In this document: one piece after another, positions 1 to 9,807 of the stretch
Numbering within the stretch: position 1 is the first letter of the stretch
Layout of the letters: the number at the start of each line of letters is the position of its first letter
DNA from: Gardnerella massiliensis
Lineage (GTDB): Bacteria; Actinomycetota; Actinomycetes; Actinomycetales; Bifidobacteriaceae
Direction of reading: 5' to 3'
Assembly (NCBI RefSeq): GCF_003408845.1
Contig: NZ_LRTV01000011.1
Location: 1-64,000 of the forward strand
DNA: 64,000 bases
Translations under genes and position numbers: made by a program
The notes under the pieces: generated by a model
The model's database searches: none
What the model saw: the letters and a program-made list of their open reading frames with translations, nothing else
What the model was told of the DNA's origin: nothing

Positions 1-10
1 CCCCCCCCCT
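1..10. repeat. Poly-C tract at the window edge
   Basis: The window opens with an uninterrupted run of at least nine C, followed directly by TAA on the plus strand. It is cut by the window edge, so its true length is unknown. Such tracts are common phase-variation sites, but here the upstream gene cannot be seen. From here to about 205 there is no gene, only AT-rich leader sequence. Confidence 0.4.
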
Positions 11-205
11 AAGACAAAGTATTAGTATAGTTGATGCAATTTTTTTACCATATATGAGACCATCGAATTGCTGTGTTTATTAACAAAGAATATTTTACGT
101 TAATTAGATAAATAAATACATAAATTACAATTGAACTAGTATAGAAATATTCTATTTTCCATATAATATAGTAAAAGTAGTGAATAAAGTACGAGGAGGT
201 ATTTT

Positions 206-1023
206 GTGAAGAAAAGATATATGTTGAGAAATATTTTTAAAACCAAATATAATTTCCATAATATTGTTTTAATCGTTTTCATTGGACTATTAGCAGGTTT
301 CTTATCAGGATTGTTCGGTGTAGGTGGAGGAATGGTGATAGTTCCTGCATTAACTGTTTTTATGAAATTTGATCAGCGTCATGCTGTTGCTACTTCTCTT
401 GTTGCCATAATCATAACATCGCTTTGTGGAAGCATTGTTTACGGTTTAAACGGCAAAGTGTCATTTTTATCAGCATTTTTCTAATAATAGGTTCAGTTTT
501 CGGATCACAAATTGGGGTATATTTTTCACATATTTTGCCTAAAAAAATATTTCCTTGGTGTTTTACACTTTTTGTATTACTAGTTATATGTTCTAGTCAA
601 GTTTGGATTCCGTTAAGAAATGTAGATTTTAATGTTAGTTTTTTAAAAGCTATATGTCTTATATTTATAGGCGTTGTTTCTGGTATTTTTTCAGGTATTT
701 TAGGCGTTGGTGGCGGAGGAATTATAGTGCCATGCGTGCAACTTTTGCTCGGCATGGGAGACCTTATGGCAAGAGGAACTGCTTTGCTTGTCACGCTTCC
801 TACAGTTATAAGTGGTAGTATTGCTAATGCTCGTTACCATTATACTCATTTTACTGAAGGAATTATTATCGGTATTTTTGCGACATTTACTGTAAACTTA
901 GGAGCAATAATTGTGCGCAGTATTTCACCTTTTATATGCAATATATTGTTTTGTATTTTTTTGTTCAGTGTATGCTTACAAATGATATTAAAAACAGGTA
1001 TTTTAGCTAAGAATAAGCGTTAA
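206..1023 (+). pseudogene. TauE/SafE-family sulfite/anion exporter, frameshifted
   Basis: This would encode a polytopic membrane protein of about 270 residues of the TauE/SafE family (DUF81), which exports sulfite or organosulfur anions. It starts with GTG at 206 behind GAGGAGG. Both family half-repeats are visible: LSGLFGVGGGMVIVP in the first half and FSGILGVGGGGIIVP in the second. The reading frame is lost at the T run at 477-481, where the first half ends in a stop at 482-484. Restoring one T joins it in frame to the second half, which reads on to 1023. Either the gene is recently inactivated or there is a homopolymer sequencing error. I am sure of the family and of the frame break, not of whether it is real in vivo. 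Confidence 0.8.
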
Positions 1024-1073
1024 ATATGTAAAGTCTTTGACTTTTATTTATTTGAAAAAATAGTTTTGAATAT

Positions 1074-1102
1074 AAAAAGTGGGGCTTAGATTTAAGCCCC
1101 AC
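1074..1102 (-). terminator. Intrinsic terminator downstream of cadD
   Basis: A perfect 10-bp stem (GTGGGGCTTA with its complement TAAGCCCCAC, 4-nt loop) is followed by TTTTTATA when read on the minus strand. It lies about 170 bp beyond the stop of the CadD-like gene and is correctly oriented for it. The plus side has no T run. Confidence 0.75.
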
Positions 1103-1271
1103 GATATAGGAGAATGTTATAAAGTAACTTTTTACAATTATGCCATTTGAGTAACATCTCTTTTTGCTTGTATAAATTTTATTATCATGTTTTTTGCGTG
1201 ATAAATAATTACGCAAACTATACTGTATATCCTCACTTCACAAGGCGGGTGCAAAAGGGAAGGAAATGAAT

Positions 1272-1904
<633 letters not shown>

Positions 1905-1920
1905 AAATTTTTTAGACAAG

Positions 1921-2135
1921 GGTGTGCAAAGTGGGTGCACTTTTTAACGTTAACATCCTGTGCACTCTACCCTAAAGCGTTGATATCTTCCCTCATACAG
2001 AAAAATCGCACTCAAAAATCACGAGAACACAGCTTAAAGCCGCTTCGCATTAAACCTTTTAACGATAGCCCTCGCTAACCCCTGCTACACAAGGGCAAAT
2101 TTGCACCCACCTATTAAGCCTTTGACATCAACACG
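1921..2135 (-). repeat. Intergenic repeat family, copy R1
   Basis: A non-coding block of about 200 bp beginning GTGGGTGCACTTTTTAACG and closing with TTGCACCCACCT, so its ends form a short inverted repeat. The central part carries TTTTAACGATAGCCCTCGCT. Near-identical blocks occur at 13.8 and 16.9 kb, with partial or inverted copies at 9.8, 10.5 and 17.2 kb. It fills the gap between cadD and the sensor kinase. Confidence 0.8.
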
Positions 2136-2184
2136 ACACTCTCCACAATTAAGTGGAAAGATGTCATCCATCTACTGCCCATAT

Positions 2185-3582
2185 TCAATTAAGCGGTATC
2201 GTTAGAGATACCTTAAACCCACCGTATTTGCTTCTACTTATATCAACTGTTCCATTATGAGCGCCAATAATCTGCTGAACAATCAGCAAACCCAAACCAT
2301 GCCGTTGCTCTGCAGTACTTGTATCACAAATCATATAGTGCGGTTCATGATTAAGCTTTTCGATTTTTTCATCTGAAACACCTATACCGTTATCTTCAAC
2401 ACAAATAATACAATTATTATTATTTGCAGCAACGGATACATAAATCGTACACCCATTTTCATTATGAGATATGCTGTTCTGAATAAGATTAGATATTGCT
2501 CGTTTTAATAAATCTTTGTCTACATTAATATTGCAAACAGTCAATTCTGCGTCCGTTTCCCATTTAATCGAAAACTCATCTTGCATACCCATATTCATAA
2601 AATCCACAACAACTTGCCTAACAACAGCAACAACATTTTCTTCTTTTTTCATAATTGGTTGCATATTGTATTCAAGTTTTGAAGCCAAATTAAGGTCATT
2701 AATCAAATTCTTCATTCTTGCACTTTGCTTAATAATCATCGTCGCTTTTTTACGATCTTCTTGCGAAATATGTAGAGAATTTTCTAACTGTCCCGCATAT
2801 CCCATAACCATAGATAACGGCGTACGAATATCATGCGAAACCCCAGCTATCCAATTTGCTCTTGCAGTCTCCCTTTTTCTCAATTGTTCTTTTTGTATTT
2901 GCAAAATATCGGAGGCAGAATTTATGTTAGATGAAATTTCTGAAAGCGCTCCTGTTTCTGGAATATGCACGCTTTCTCCACTAGATAAACGTTGTATCCC
3001 TTTTGTAATCGGATTAATTGATTTTAGTAGTTTTATATTAGCTATTAAATAAATTCCAAGAATCAGCAAAATGTTGATAAATAATACGCTTAAAACAATC
3101 TGCGGAAAATTTGAGATTAAACTGTAGTTCCAACTTGGTCGCGTATGTTTCCAAAAGCTGTTGTGCGGAAATCCGACTACAACAACTCCATCCTTATTTT
3201 TGCCAGTGTAAGTTGGATAACCATCAATGTAACCAACGCTCAAATTAGCTATATCAGACAAAGTATAGTTATTTGGAATACCCGCAGGGACATTTTCTGT
3301 TTTCCATACGACTTTCAACGTATTATTATCAATCAGAATTGCCCATGCGCCAGAATTTGTCAATTTGGAAGACATATTTTTGGATAATGCATAATCCCCA
3401 CTTGCGGATAATTGTAATGCTTCTCCCGTCTCTTTTGCTATGCTATAAGGAGACATCTCTTCATCGGGAGCGTAAGTTCCTATAAGTACAATAAACGCAA
3501 TAATATTCATTAATACTATAAGCACAGAGCTTAGTAGAAAAATACTTATGAAGCGTCGTATTAGTTTTGGTATGCTTTTCAT
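2185..3582 (-). CDS. Sensor histidine kinase (lantibiotic-sensing type)
   Basis: A 465-residue membrane sensor kinase. TM1 lies near residues 10-35, an extracellular sensor domain spans about 36-160 and TM2 about 160-185. The HisKA H-box SHDIRTPL is near residue 250 and the ATPase has an N-box (NLIQNSISHN), G1 (DNGIG) and G2 (HGLGLLI). All catalytic motifs are present. It ends the regulator-kinase operon, 6 bp after the response regulator. The neighbouring divergent ABC genes suggest it senses an antimicrobial peptide, as CprK or NisK-like kinases do, but the ligand cannot be read from sequence. Confidence 0.9.
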   Translation of the reverse strand: MKSIPKLIRRFISIFLLSSVLIVLMNIIAFIVLIGTYAPDEEMSPYSIAKETGEALQLSASGDYALSKNMSSKLTNSGAWAILIDNNTLKVVWKTENVPAGIPNNYTLSDIANLSVGYIDGYPTYTGKNKDGVVVVGFPHNSFWKHTRPSWNYSLISNFPQIVLSVLFINILLILGIYLIANIKLLKSINPITKGIQRLSSGESVHIPETGALSEISSNINSASDILQIQKEQLRKRETARANWIAGVSHDIRTPLSMVMGYAGQLENSLHISQEDRKKATMIIKQSARMKNLINDLNLASKLEYNMQPIMKKEENVVAVVRQVVVDFMNMGMQDEFSIKWETDAELTVCNINVDKDLLKRAISNLIQNSISHNENGCTIYVSVAANNNNCIICVEDNGIGVSDEKIEKLNHEPHYMICDTSTAEQRHGLGLLIVQQIIGAHNGTVDISRSKYGGFKVSLTIPLN

Positions 3583-3588
3583 TCTGCT

Positions 3589-4290
3589 TTACTCCACAAT
3601 CAGCTTATATCCTAAGCCTTTAACTGTTATTAAAGAAACAGGCTGCGATGGATTGAGTTCTATTTTTTCTCTGATACGACGTATATGTGCCATTAAAGCA
3701 TTTTCATATCCAAAAGGATTAGCTCCCCATGTAGCTTCACATAACGCGTCAATTGTTACAATGCATCCAGCATTTCTATAAAGTGCAGAAAGTAAATCAT
3801 ATTCTTTGGCTGTGAGTGGAATATGTTCGTTATTTTTTATTACTTGGGCAGAAGAAAAATCAATCTGACTATTTTTCAGTTTAACAATGGGATTTTCGCT
3901 CTTGTAGCTTCGTCTTAAAATTGCCATAATGCGAAACGTTAGCTCTTTTGGAAGAAACGGCTTTACAATATAATCGTCTGCTCCTAAGTCAAATCCCTTA
4001 AACTTATCTTCATCTTCACCGCAAGCAGTAAGGAATAAAATAGGACAATCACTATATTGTTTTATCTGCTTCATTAGCTCAAACCCATTACCGTCGGGGA
4101 GCATAACATCAAGGATTGCTAATTCTGGACGCAATTTTTGTGTTGCCTCTACTGCATCTTTTATACTTTTTGCAGTCGTTATATTATAAAAACCGTATTC
4201 GTTTAATATGGATACAACCATATCTAGAAGTTCCTGCTCATCATCAACAAGTAGCAGATGCTTGTTCAATAAATAATCATTCCGATTCAT
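3589..4290 (-). CDS. OmpR-family response regulator
   Basis: A 233-residue response regulator with an N-terminal receiver domain (acidic pocket DDE, phospho-acceptor Asp in AILDVMLPDG, Lys in IVKPF) and a C-terminal winged helix (LTAKEYDLLSAL...GLGYKL). I start it at 4290, giving the usual length of about 230 residues. The longer frame to 4437 overlaps the divergent promoter region. It is the first gene of the operon with the kinase and is divergent from the ABC exporter, with 139 bp between them. It probably binds the paired repeats in that gap. Confidence 0.9.
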   Translation of the reverse strand: MNRNDYLLNKHLLLVDDEQELLDMVVSILNEYGFYNITTAKSIKDAVEATQKLRPELAILDVMLPDGNGFELMKQIKQYSDCPILFLTACGEDEDKFKGFDLGADDYIVKPFLPKELTFRIMAILRRSYKSENPIVKLKNSQIDFSSAQVIKNNEHIPLTAKEYDLLSALYRNAGCIVTIDALCEATWGANPFGYENALMAHIRRIREKIELNPSQPVSLITVKGLGYKLIVE

Positions 4291-4350
4291 GGAGAACCCC
4301 CTAACATATATTATGCCATGTGAATGTTCATTTTTTGACCTCGCATAAAA

Positions 4351-4370
4351 ATGTAAGGTAGATGTAAGGT
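4351..4370 (+). promoter_or_regulatory. Paired response-regulator operator, 11-bp period
   Basis: ATGTAAGGT occurs twice, at 4351-4359 and 4362-4370, one helical turn apart. Direct repeats with 11-bp centre spacing are the usual binding site of OmpR-family dimers controlling lantibiotic resistance genes. They lie in the divergent gap, about 60 bp before the ABC ATPase start. That the adjacent regulator binds here is an inference. Confidence 0.6.
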
Positions 4371-4429
4371 GAAGAGAATGTTGTAGAAAGGTTGACGCAA
4401 TATCGTAAATCCTGAAAGGAGATATTGCC

Positions 4430-5194
4430 ATGAACAATATTGTTACAACAGAACATTTAACAAAAAAATATAAGTCATTTATTGCTGTTAATGATGTTTC
4501 ACTTCATATTCGCAAAGGTAGCATTTACGGCTTTCTTGGGCCAAATGGAGCTGGAAAATCTACAACAATGAAAATGCTCCTAGGGCTTACGGCTCCAACA
4601 AAAGGTGTATTTACAATAGACGGAAAGCAGTTTCCTGCCGATCGCATACCTATTTTGAAAGAAATAGGCTCATTTATTGAATCACCATCTTTCTATGCAA
4701 ATCTAACAGGTAGAGAAAATCTTGACATTATACGTCGCATTTTAGAACTACCTAAGAGTGCAGTTGATGACGCATTAGAATTAGTGGGTCTTTCTGAGTT
4801 TGCAGACCGTCTTGCAAAAAAATATTCGCTTGGCATGAAGCAAAGGCTTGGTCTTGCTGGAGCATTGCTTGGTAGACCACCTATTTTGATTTTAGATGAG
4901 CCAACAAATGGACTCGATCCATCTGGCATACATGAAATCCGAAATCTGATTAAGTCACTGCCAGATCTTTACGATTGCACGATTCTTATTTCTTCTCATA
5001 TGCTATCCGAAATTGAGCTTATTGCAGATGATATTGGAATACTTAATCACGGACACTTGTTATTTGAAGGTAGTTTAGATGAACTACGACAGCATGCATT
5101 ACGATCTGGTTTTGCTTCCGACAATTTGGAAGATATGTTCCTATCCATGATTGATGAAGACAATAAGATCAGGAAGCAGAGTGCAAGACTATGA
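4430..5194 (+). CDS. ABC exporter ATPase, lantibiotic-protection type (LanF-like)
   Basis: A 254-residue ATP-binding subunit. It has Walker A GPNGAGKST (near residue 40), a Q-loop region, signature YSLGMKQRLG, Walker B LILDEPTNGLD and a switch His in ISSHMLSE. The sequence style (FIESPSFYANLTGRENL, then GLDPSGIHEIR) matches the LanF/MutF/CprA group, which expels lantibiotics from the membrane. The start follows GAAAGGAG. Its stop overlaps the next start by 4 bp (ATGA), so the three exporter genes are translationally coupled. Confidence 0.9.
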   Translation: MNNIVTTEHLTKKYKSFIAVNDVSLHIRKGSIYGFLGPNGAGKSTTMKMLLGLTAPTKGVFTIDGKQFPADRIPILKEIGSFIESPSFYANLTGRENLDIIRRILELPKSAVDDALELVGLSEFADRLAKKYSLGMKQRLGLAGALLGRPPILILDEPTNGLDPSGIHEIRNLIKSLPDLYDCTILISSHMLSEIELIADDIGILNHGHLLFEGSLDELRQHALRSGFASDNLEDMFLSMIDEDNKIRKQSARL

Positions 5195-5916
5195 AAACGC
5201 TTGTAATCGAACTAAAAAAATGCAAGAGAACTGGCTTTATAGCTCTTATGATTGCTATTGGAGTTATGGGAGCAGCATACGCTTTTGTGAATTTTATTGT
5301 ACGAAAAAATACATTATTAAACCTGCCTTTAGCTCCTATGGATATTCTTCTCACACAGCTTTACGGCATGATTATGGTGTTAAACATGTTCGGCATAATA
5401 GTCGCAGCATGCATTATCTACAACATGGAATTTAAGGGAAATGCAGTAAAAAGGATGCATATGCTGCCTATGAGCGTTCCTGCTATGTACCTATGCAAAT
5501 TTATGCTGCTGACTGTTCTATTACTAATCGTTATTTGCATACAAAATTTAGCACTTGCAAAAATCGGTGTAACAGATTTGCCACAAGGCACGTTTAATGT
5601 AAGTACTCTTATATCTTTTGCTGCATATTCATTTATTACGTCAATGCCTGTATTGTCCTTTATGATTTTTGTATCATCACGATTTGAAAACATGTGGGTA
5701 ACGCTTGGAATTGGTGTAGCAGGATTTTTAAGCGGCATGGCATTGGCTTCTTCAGACATTGTGCTTTTTATGGCATCACCTTTTATAGTTATGCTAAAAC
5801 CAGCAGTTGCCATGAGCGCGCAACCTAATACTACGGTCGTAATCGTATCCATAGTTGAAACACTTCTGTTTTTATGTTCTGGATTGTGGGCGGCTAAGAA
5901 CCTGCACTATGAATAA
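5191..5916 (+). CDS. ABC exporter permease, LanE-like
   Basis: A 241-residue permease with about six hydrophobic segments and no enzymatic motifs. It resembles LanE/MutE-type subunits of lantibiotic-immunity exporters in length, topology and operon position. It overlaps the ATPase gene by 4 bp and is followed within 10 bp by a second permease. Assignment rests on context and topology more than on conserved residues. Confidence 0.8.
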   Translation: MKTLVIELKKCKRTGFIALMIAIGVMGAAYAFVNFIVRKNTLLNLPLAPMDILLTQLYGMIMVLNMFGIIVAACIIYNMEFKGNAVKRMHMLPMSVPAMYLCKFMLLTVLLLIVICIQNLALAKIGVTDLPQGTFNVSTLISFAAYSFITSMPVLSFMIFVSSRFENMWVTLGIGVAGFLSGMALASSDIVLFMASPFIVMLKPAVAMSAQPNTTVVIVSIVETLLFLCSGLWAAKNLHYE

Positions 5917-5923
5917 GGAAATT

Positions 5924-6694
5924 ATGAAAATGAGATTTTTTGAACTTTTTAGAATCGAATTTAAGAAAGTAAAGCGTAGTAAAATTATTCCTTTGATTTT
6001 TATTGCGCCATTACTTGTGGTTGGATCTGGTGTAGCAAGCCTTCATAGCTACTTCACTCCAGAATATACACACGCATGGGCTGCTATGTTTATTCAAAGC
6101 GCATTAGTCTACTCATATTATCTGCTTCCGCTTAGTATGATTGTTATTTGCGTGATGATTGCAGGACGAGAAACAAGCAATAACGGAATACTAAAAATGC
6201 TGGCACTGCCTGTTAGCAGATACGCGATTTCTGCTGCAAAATTTTGCGTACTGCTATTTTATTTGCTTATGGAAATGGTCGTATTTTTTGCTGTTTTCGT
6301 TATAGCAGGATTGTTTGCAACCAGTAGCACAGGAGTTACAGAAACGCTCCCAATTATGTATCTGCTAAAATGGTGTTTAGATCTGTTTTTGACTATGATT
6401 CCAAGCGTAATAGTCATGTGGGCGATTACTGTGCTTTTTGAAAAGTCAATGTTATCCATTGGATTAAATATACTTCTTGTAATTCCTGGCGTATTAATAG
6501 CAAATACTCCACTTTGGATAGTTTATCCTTATTGTTACAGCGGATATATGGTTTCCCGCTCTCTACATGCAGTTACATCAACAGGATTAGGAAACGGCTT
6601 TAATCTTATACCATTTTTGCCATGTGCAATTGCAATATCTGTGTTTGTATTTTTGATTACAATAACACAATTTGGTAAAAAAGAAATGAGATAA
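5924..6694 (+). CDS. ABC exporter permease, LanG-like
   Basis: A 256-residue second permease, with an amphipathic start (RFFELFRIEFKKVKRSK) followed by about six membrane segments, like LanG/MutG proteins. I start it at 5924, just after the previous stop and behind AAGGA. A frame extending to 5855 lies inside the first permease and is not family-like. It completes a kinase-regulator plus three-gene exporter module organised like cprABC-cprKR of Clostridioides difficile. The peptide it acts on is unknown. Confidence 0.8.
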   Translation: MKMRFFELFRIEFKKVKRSKIIPLIFIAPLLVVGSGVASLHSYFTPEYTHAWAAMFIQSALVYSYYLLPLSMIVICVMIAGRETSNNGILKMLALPVSRYAISAAKFCVLLFYLLMEMVVFFAVFVIAGLFATSSTGVTETLPIMYLLKWCLDLFLTMIPSVIVMWAITVLFEKSMLSIGLNILLVIPGVLIANTPLWIVYPYCYSGYMVSRSLHAVTSTGLGNGFNLIPFLPCAIAISVFVFLITITQFGKKEMR

Positions 6695-6835
6695 CAAAAG
6701 ATACTAAATAACAATGCAGAGAAATAACAAATGCAGACGTGAACCTAAAAACCCGTCTAACACAACACTGTTTGTTTGCATGCTTTGTTTAATAAGATAA
6801 GCAATCAGTAAAACAAACACACACCCTTGTCTAAA

Positions 6836-7050
6836 TTGATATGCACCCTCTTTACTGAACAAGACCAGTAAGGAGGGTATTTTTATGCGCTATAGTTTTA
6901 AATTCAAATTGGAAAGTGAATATATAGATTACTACAACAATTGCAGGATCCAGAAGAAAACAAAATGGATGCATCCCGTAAGGTACAGGATGGCATCCAT
7001 TTGTTAACCCCGTGTCAAAACATGTGTCCAGTTTTCTGGGTACATATCAA
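6836..7050 (+). mobile_element. IS3-family remnant reduced to its two ends
   Basis: The left end TTGATATGCACCC at 6836 is matched in inverted orientation at the right end (7050, reading TTGATATGTACCC). Between them an ORF (6885-7007, 40 codons, preceded by AAGGAGG) starts like IS150-type OrfA (MRYSFKFKLES). It then switches in frame to an OrfB C-terminus (EYIDYYNNCRIQKKTKW). All of the catalytic core is missing. It is a non-autonomous internal deletion derivative of 215 bp. The rest of the 6695-7185 gap holds nothing else I recognise. Confidence 0.75.
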
Positions 7051-7185
7051 CCCAAGCAACTAGAGCACGCAAATATGGATTCTACTATCTGGCAATCACT
7101 ATCTGGCAATCTTCAGATACTCTTCGATTTTGGCATCCAACGATTCTGACATACAACCAATCTGCCCTACTACCAATCAACCCTA

Positions 7186-8469
7186 CTACCAATATGCCAT
7201 ACTGCTCTTTGCAATTAGTCCAGTGCTATATTCATAAGTATAGGTGTTCTGCATATGAGCATCACTCGGTGACCAGCTTCCGTTTGAAGATTTTGAAGCC
7301 TTAAACAGAATATAAAGACCACATTTTCCATCCTGAGAGTCCCTGTTATACTGCAGATAAGTAATGTCCGAACGGCTTTCACTCAGAACAAAATACATAT
7401 CCCCCTTGGCGGTATAGTTCTCCTTGAACGCAAAGCCTTTCGCCGCAAAATACTTATCAAATATCTTAATCGCTGCATTTCTTTCCCTCTTTGATTCTAA
7501 ATCACGCTCAGCGGCATCATGCAAATCGTAATTTTTATCTGGCTCTTCAGCCTTTAATCTTGTATCTTTTAATCTTGTATCTTTCCTGTTATTGCAATCT
7601 ATTCTGCTATACCACTCAGATTCACTTATTTTTGGATCAGTATCACTTGAATCTTTCATTGGCCGAAGATACTTAAGGAAAAATGGGCCTTCAGACTTAT
7701 AAAGATAATACTCAAAAGGAGCATACATATCATCCACGTGCTCTGTGTATGTACCATTATCATTTTGTTTCACAGAATATCTGCCAACAATAAACAAAAC
7801 GTCAAAAAATCCAAGACCTAAGATAATCAGCACACAAAGCAGAACATGTAGACAACGAAGTACAATTCTTATACCTATCTTCCGTACGAGTGAGATAAGA
7901 TAGAGATTATAGAAGACACATACAAGAGCAATCGTAATCATCCAAACAACTGGCATTGCCGCGCATATAACATACGCCCAAGTCTGCAAAAGCCACTGAT
8001 TTGGAAGACGTACCGCAGTTATTCCAAAGAATGCAGTTAGAATACCACTTAACACAAAAAAGCAACAAAGAATCAGCGAGATTCTACCCTTCCACCGTTG
8101 CTTGCCATAGCTAAGAAAAGATTTATTACGCTCTACATTTGCACTCCTAAAACGACTATGTATATTGCGCTGCCAAATAACACAAATAACCCAAATAAGA
8201 GAAACTCCAACAAGAAACAGAATTGCAAAACAATAGGTGATCCATCCAAAAAGCTGTAGCTTATTGGACGCCATAAAAGCAGTTCCAACAATAATTAAGA
8301 TGGAAAAGATTTCCGCGCTCAGCCGCAAAACCTTATACTTTGGCAATTCCTTATTTGCACTGTTAAGGTTCTCACATATTTGCTCATGTGATTCACAATA
8401 TAGTGGATTTTTCTCCTCTCTGGGAGTATGTTCCTGCTTTTCCTTCTCTTTAATCGATGAATCTGACAT
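7186..8469 (-). CDS. Membrane protein with C-terminal soluble domain, unknown function
   Basis: A 427-residue protein I do not recognise. It has a charged N-terminus (residues 1-50), then four or five hydrophobic segments between about 55 and 250. A mainly soluble acidic/basic region of about 170 residues follows, in which KDTRLKDTRLK reflects a short DNA repeat. The ATG at 8469 follows AGGAA and lies 14 bp beyond the stop of the antitoxin gene, so the two are probably co-transcribed. It occupies the place where a toxin partner of that antitoxin would be expected, but it has no RelE-like features. Confidence 0.7.
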   Translation of the reverse strand: MSDSSIKEKEKQEHTPREEKNPLYCESHEQICENLNSANKELPKYKVLRLSAEIFSILIIVGTAFMASNKLQLFGWITYCFAILFLVGVSLIWVICVIWQRNIHSRFRSANVERNKSFLSYGKQRWKGRISLILCCFFVLSGILTAFFGITAVRLPNQWLLQTWAYVICAAMPVVWMITIALVCVFYNLYLISLVRKIGIRIVLRCLHVLLCVLIILGLGFFDVLFIVGRYSVKQNDNGTYTEHVDDMYAPFEYYLYKSEGPFFLKYLRPMKDSSDTDPKISESEWYSRIDCNNRKDTRLKDTRLKAEEPDKNYDLHDAAERDLESKRERNAAIKIFDKYFAAKGFAFKENYTAKGDMYFVLSESRSDITYLQYNRDSQDGKCGLYILFKASKSSNGSWSPSDAHMQNTYTYEYSTGLIAKSSMAYW

Positions 8470-8482
8470 TTTTCTGTTCCTA

Positions 8483-8779
8483 TCATCGTTCAAGCTCTTC
8501 AAAAACATCATCTATCGGATAACTATCACCTTGAACCGCCTGATCATAGCCTTTATCCATCAACGCGTTAAACGTTTTCTCATCCATATCATCTTGTGCT
8601 GGAAGCGACTTTGGAATAGTAAGCGAAAACGGAATACCGTTATTAAGAATGATTTGACGATAAAACATGTCAATAGCAGTAGCCCTAGTAATTCCAATAG
8701 TTTCCAGAATCTGCTCCGCCTGCTGCTTAATATTTTCTTGTATTCTCACATTAACATTCGCTGTTTTAGTAACTGCCAT
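8483..8779 (-). CDS. RelB/DinJ-family antitoxin, apparently orphan
   Basis: A 98-residue protein with the ribbon-helix-helix start of RelB/DinJ antitoxins (NVNVRIQENIKQQAEQIL...GITRATAIDMFYRQI) and an acidic C-terminal tail that would wrap a toxin. Such antitoxins neutralise RelE/YafQ RNases and repress their own promoter. No toxin gene lies downstream: the next gene encodes a membrane protein. The start at 8779 is chosen over 8830 because family similarity begins at MAVTKTANVNVRI. Confidence 0.8.
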   Translation of the reverse strand: MAVTKTANVNVRIQENIKQQAEQILETIGITRATAIDMFYRQIILNNGIPFSLTIPKSLPAQDDMDEKTFNALMDKGYDQAVQGDSYPIDDVFEELER

Positions 8780-8909
8780 ATCAACCAATCTCCATGCACA
8801 CATCGTAAAATACTGTATCGCATATTGCAATACAATTTACATGAATAGGATGTCTCGACTGATATATACGCTTTCAACATTCTCACTAATAATTTAGTGC
8901 AAAATACCA

Positions 8910-9344
8910 CTATTTCTTCTTATACCCTACAGCAACATTACCTGTTTTATTAAGTCCTGGTACTTTAAGAACATTAGAGCTTGGCTTGTCTTTTAAATCA
9001 AATTTACCAACTAAAAATAAAGCTTTAAGCCCTGAACTAGGCAAATTAAACTGTGAGTCAACTAATTTGATGGGCTTATCTCCAAGAGTGACTTTAGACA
9101 AATCATAATGAGAATCAAGAATATCTCGTGACACAAAGAGATACAATTCACCTTTATTCATGTAATCGTCTGGTAGGCGATATTCTTTCTGAGATACCTC
9201 TACCGTTTCCCAATGATACGACGCAAGCTCCGCCTTCTCCTCATCATCAGCACATGCAGAAAGAGAAAAGAGAGAACCTAGCAGCAGAAGCATAACAAGA
9301 CAACTTTGAAAAATGTTTTTACAAAAAATAGTTTTACTCCTCAT
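8910..9344 (-). CDS. Small lipoprotein, unknown function
   Basis: A 144-residue lipoprotein. It has a basic N-terminus, a hydrophobic core and a lipobox ending LSAC near residue 32, then a mature domain of about 110 residues rich in beta-type segments (ELYLFVSRDIL, KLVDSQFNLP). AAAAGGAGG precedes the start at 9344. The mature part is duplicated almost verbatim in the broken copy at 10599-10920. Function unknown; it is probably anchored to the outer face of the membrane. Confidence 0.75.
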   Translation of the reverse strand: MRSKTIFCKNIFQSCLVMLLLLGSLFSLSACADDEEKAELASYHWETVEVSQKEYRLPDDYMNKGELYLFVSRDILDSHYDLSKVTLGDKPIKLVDSQFNLPSSGLKALFLVGKFDLKDKPSSNVLKVPGLNKTGNVAVGYKKK

Positions 9345-9592
9345 AACACCACTAGCCTCCTTTTCGTTAACACGACTCTGTATCAAATGATTATAAAACA
9401 GACTATTAAGTAAACAAAATCTACCATTCGCTCTGATTACTTTAATAATCTTAATAAATATCCTATTTTTTTATTAATTTGTCTAGACTATCGACACTAA
9501 TTTCTTCATTTACTAGCAAACTATACTCTTTCATAAACAGCAAAATTCGAAGAAACAGAAGAACCAACATAATCACGCGCGTTTAACGCCTC

Positions 9593-9740
9593 CAACAATA
9601 TTCCCTCATAAACGAAGCAATCACCTGCAAATCTTCACCCTCATAATACTCAACAAGCAACTTCTTAAACTCAGGAACCTTATTTTCTGGAATAACCAAC
9701 AAGCCTTTACAGTGAGAAATCAAATAATGTAGGGAACTTT
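9593..9740 (-). pseudogene. C-terminal gene fragment, unknown family
   Basis: The minus strand reads HYLISHCKGLLVIPENK and continues for 31 more codons to a stop at 9593, with good codon quality but no start codon and no upstream partner. It looks like the tail of a deleted gene. The rest of the 9345-10106 gap holds a partial repeat copy (9808-9905) and the promoter of the next gene. I see no intact gene in it. Confidence 0.35.
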
Positions 9741-9807
9741 TTTACGATTATTCCACCGATTTGTTCCCCAAAACATAAGCAACTAAATCGCACAACTACT
9801 CGACAGC

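Noticed and set aside
1007-1216. 69-codon minus-strand ORF downstream of the TauE pseudogene
   Set aside because: It runs through the terminator stem, has no ribosome site and no recognisable pattern.
7060-7110. CTATCTGGCAATC repeated twice
   Set aside because: Only a single short tandem duplication with no further copies. It is not informative.
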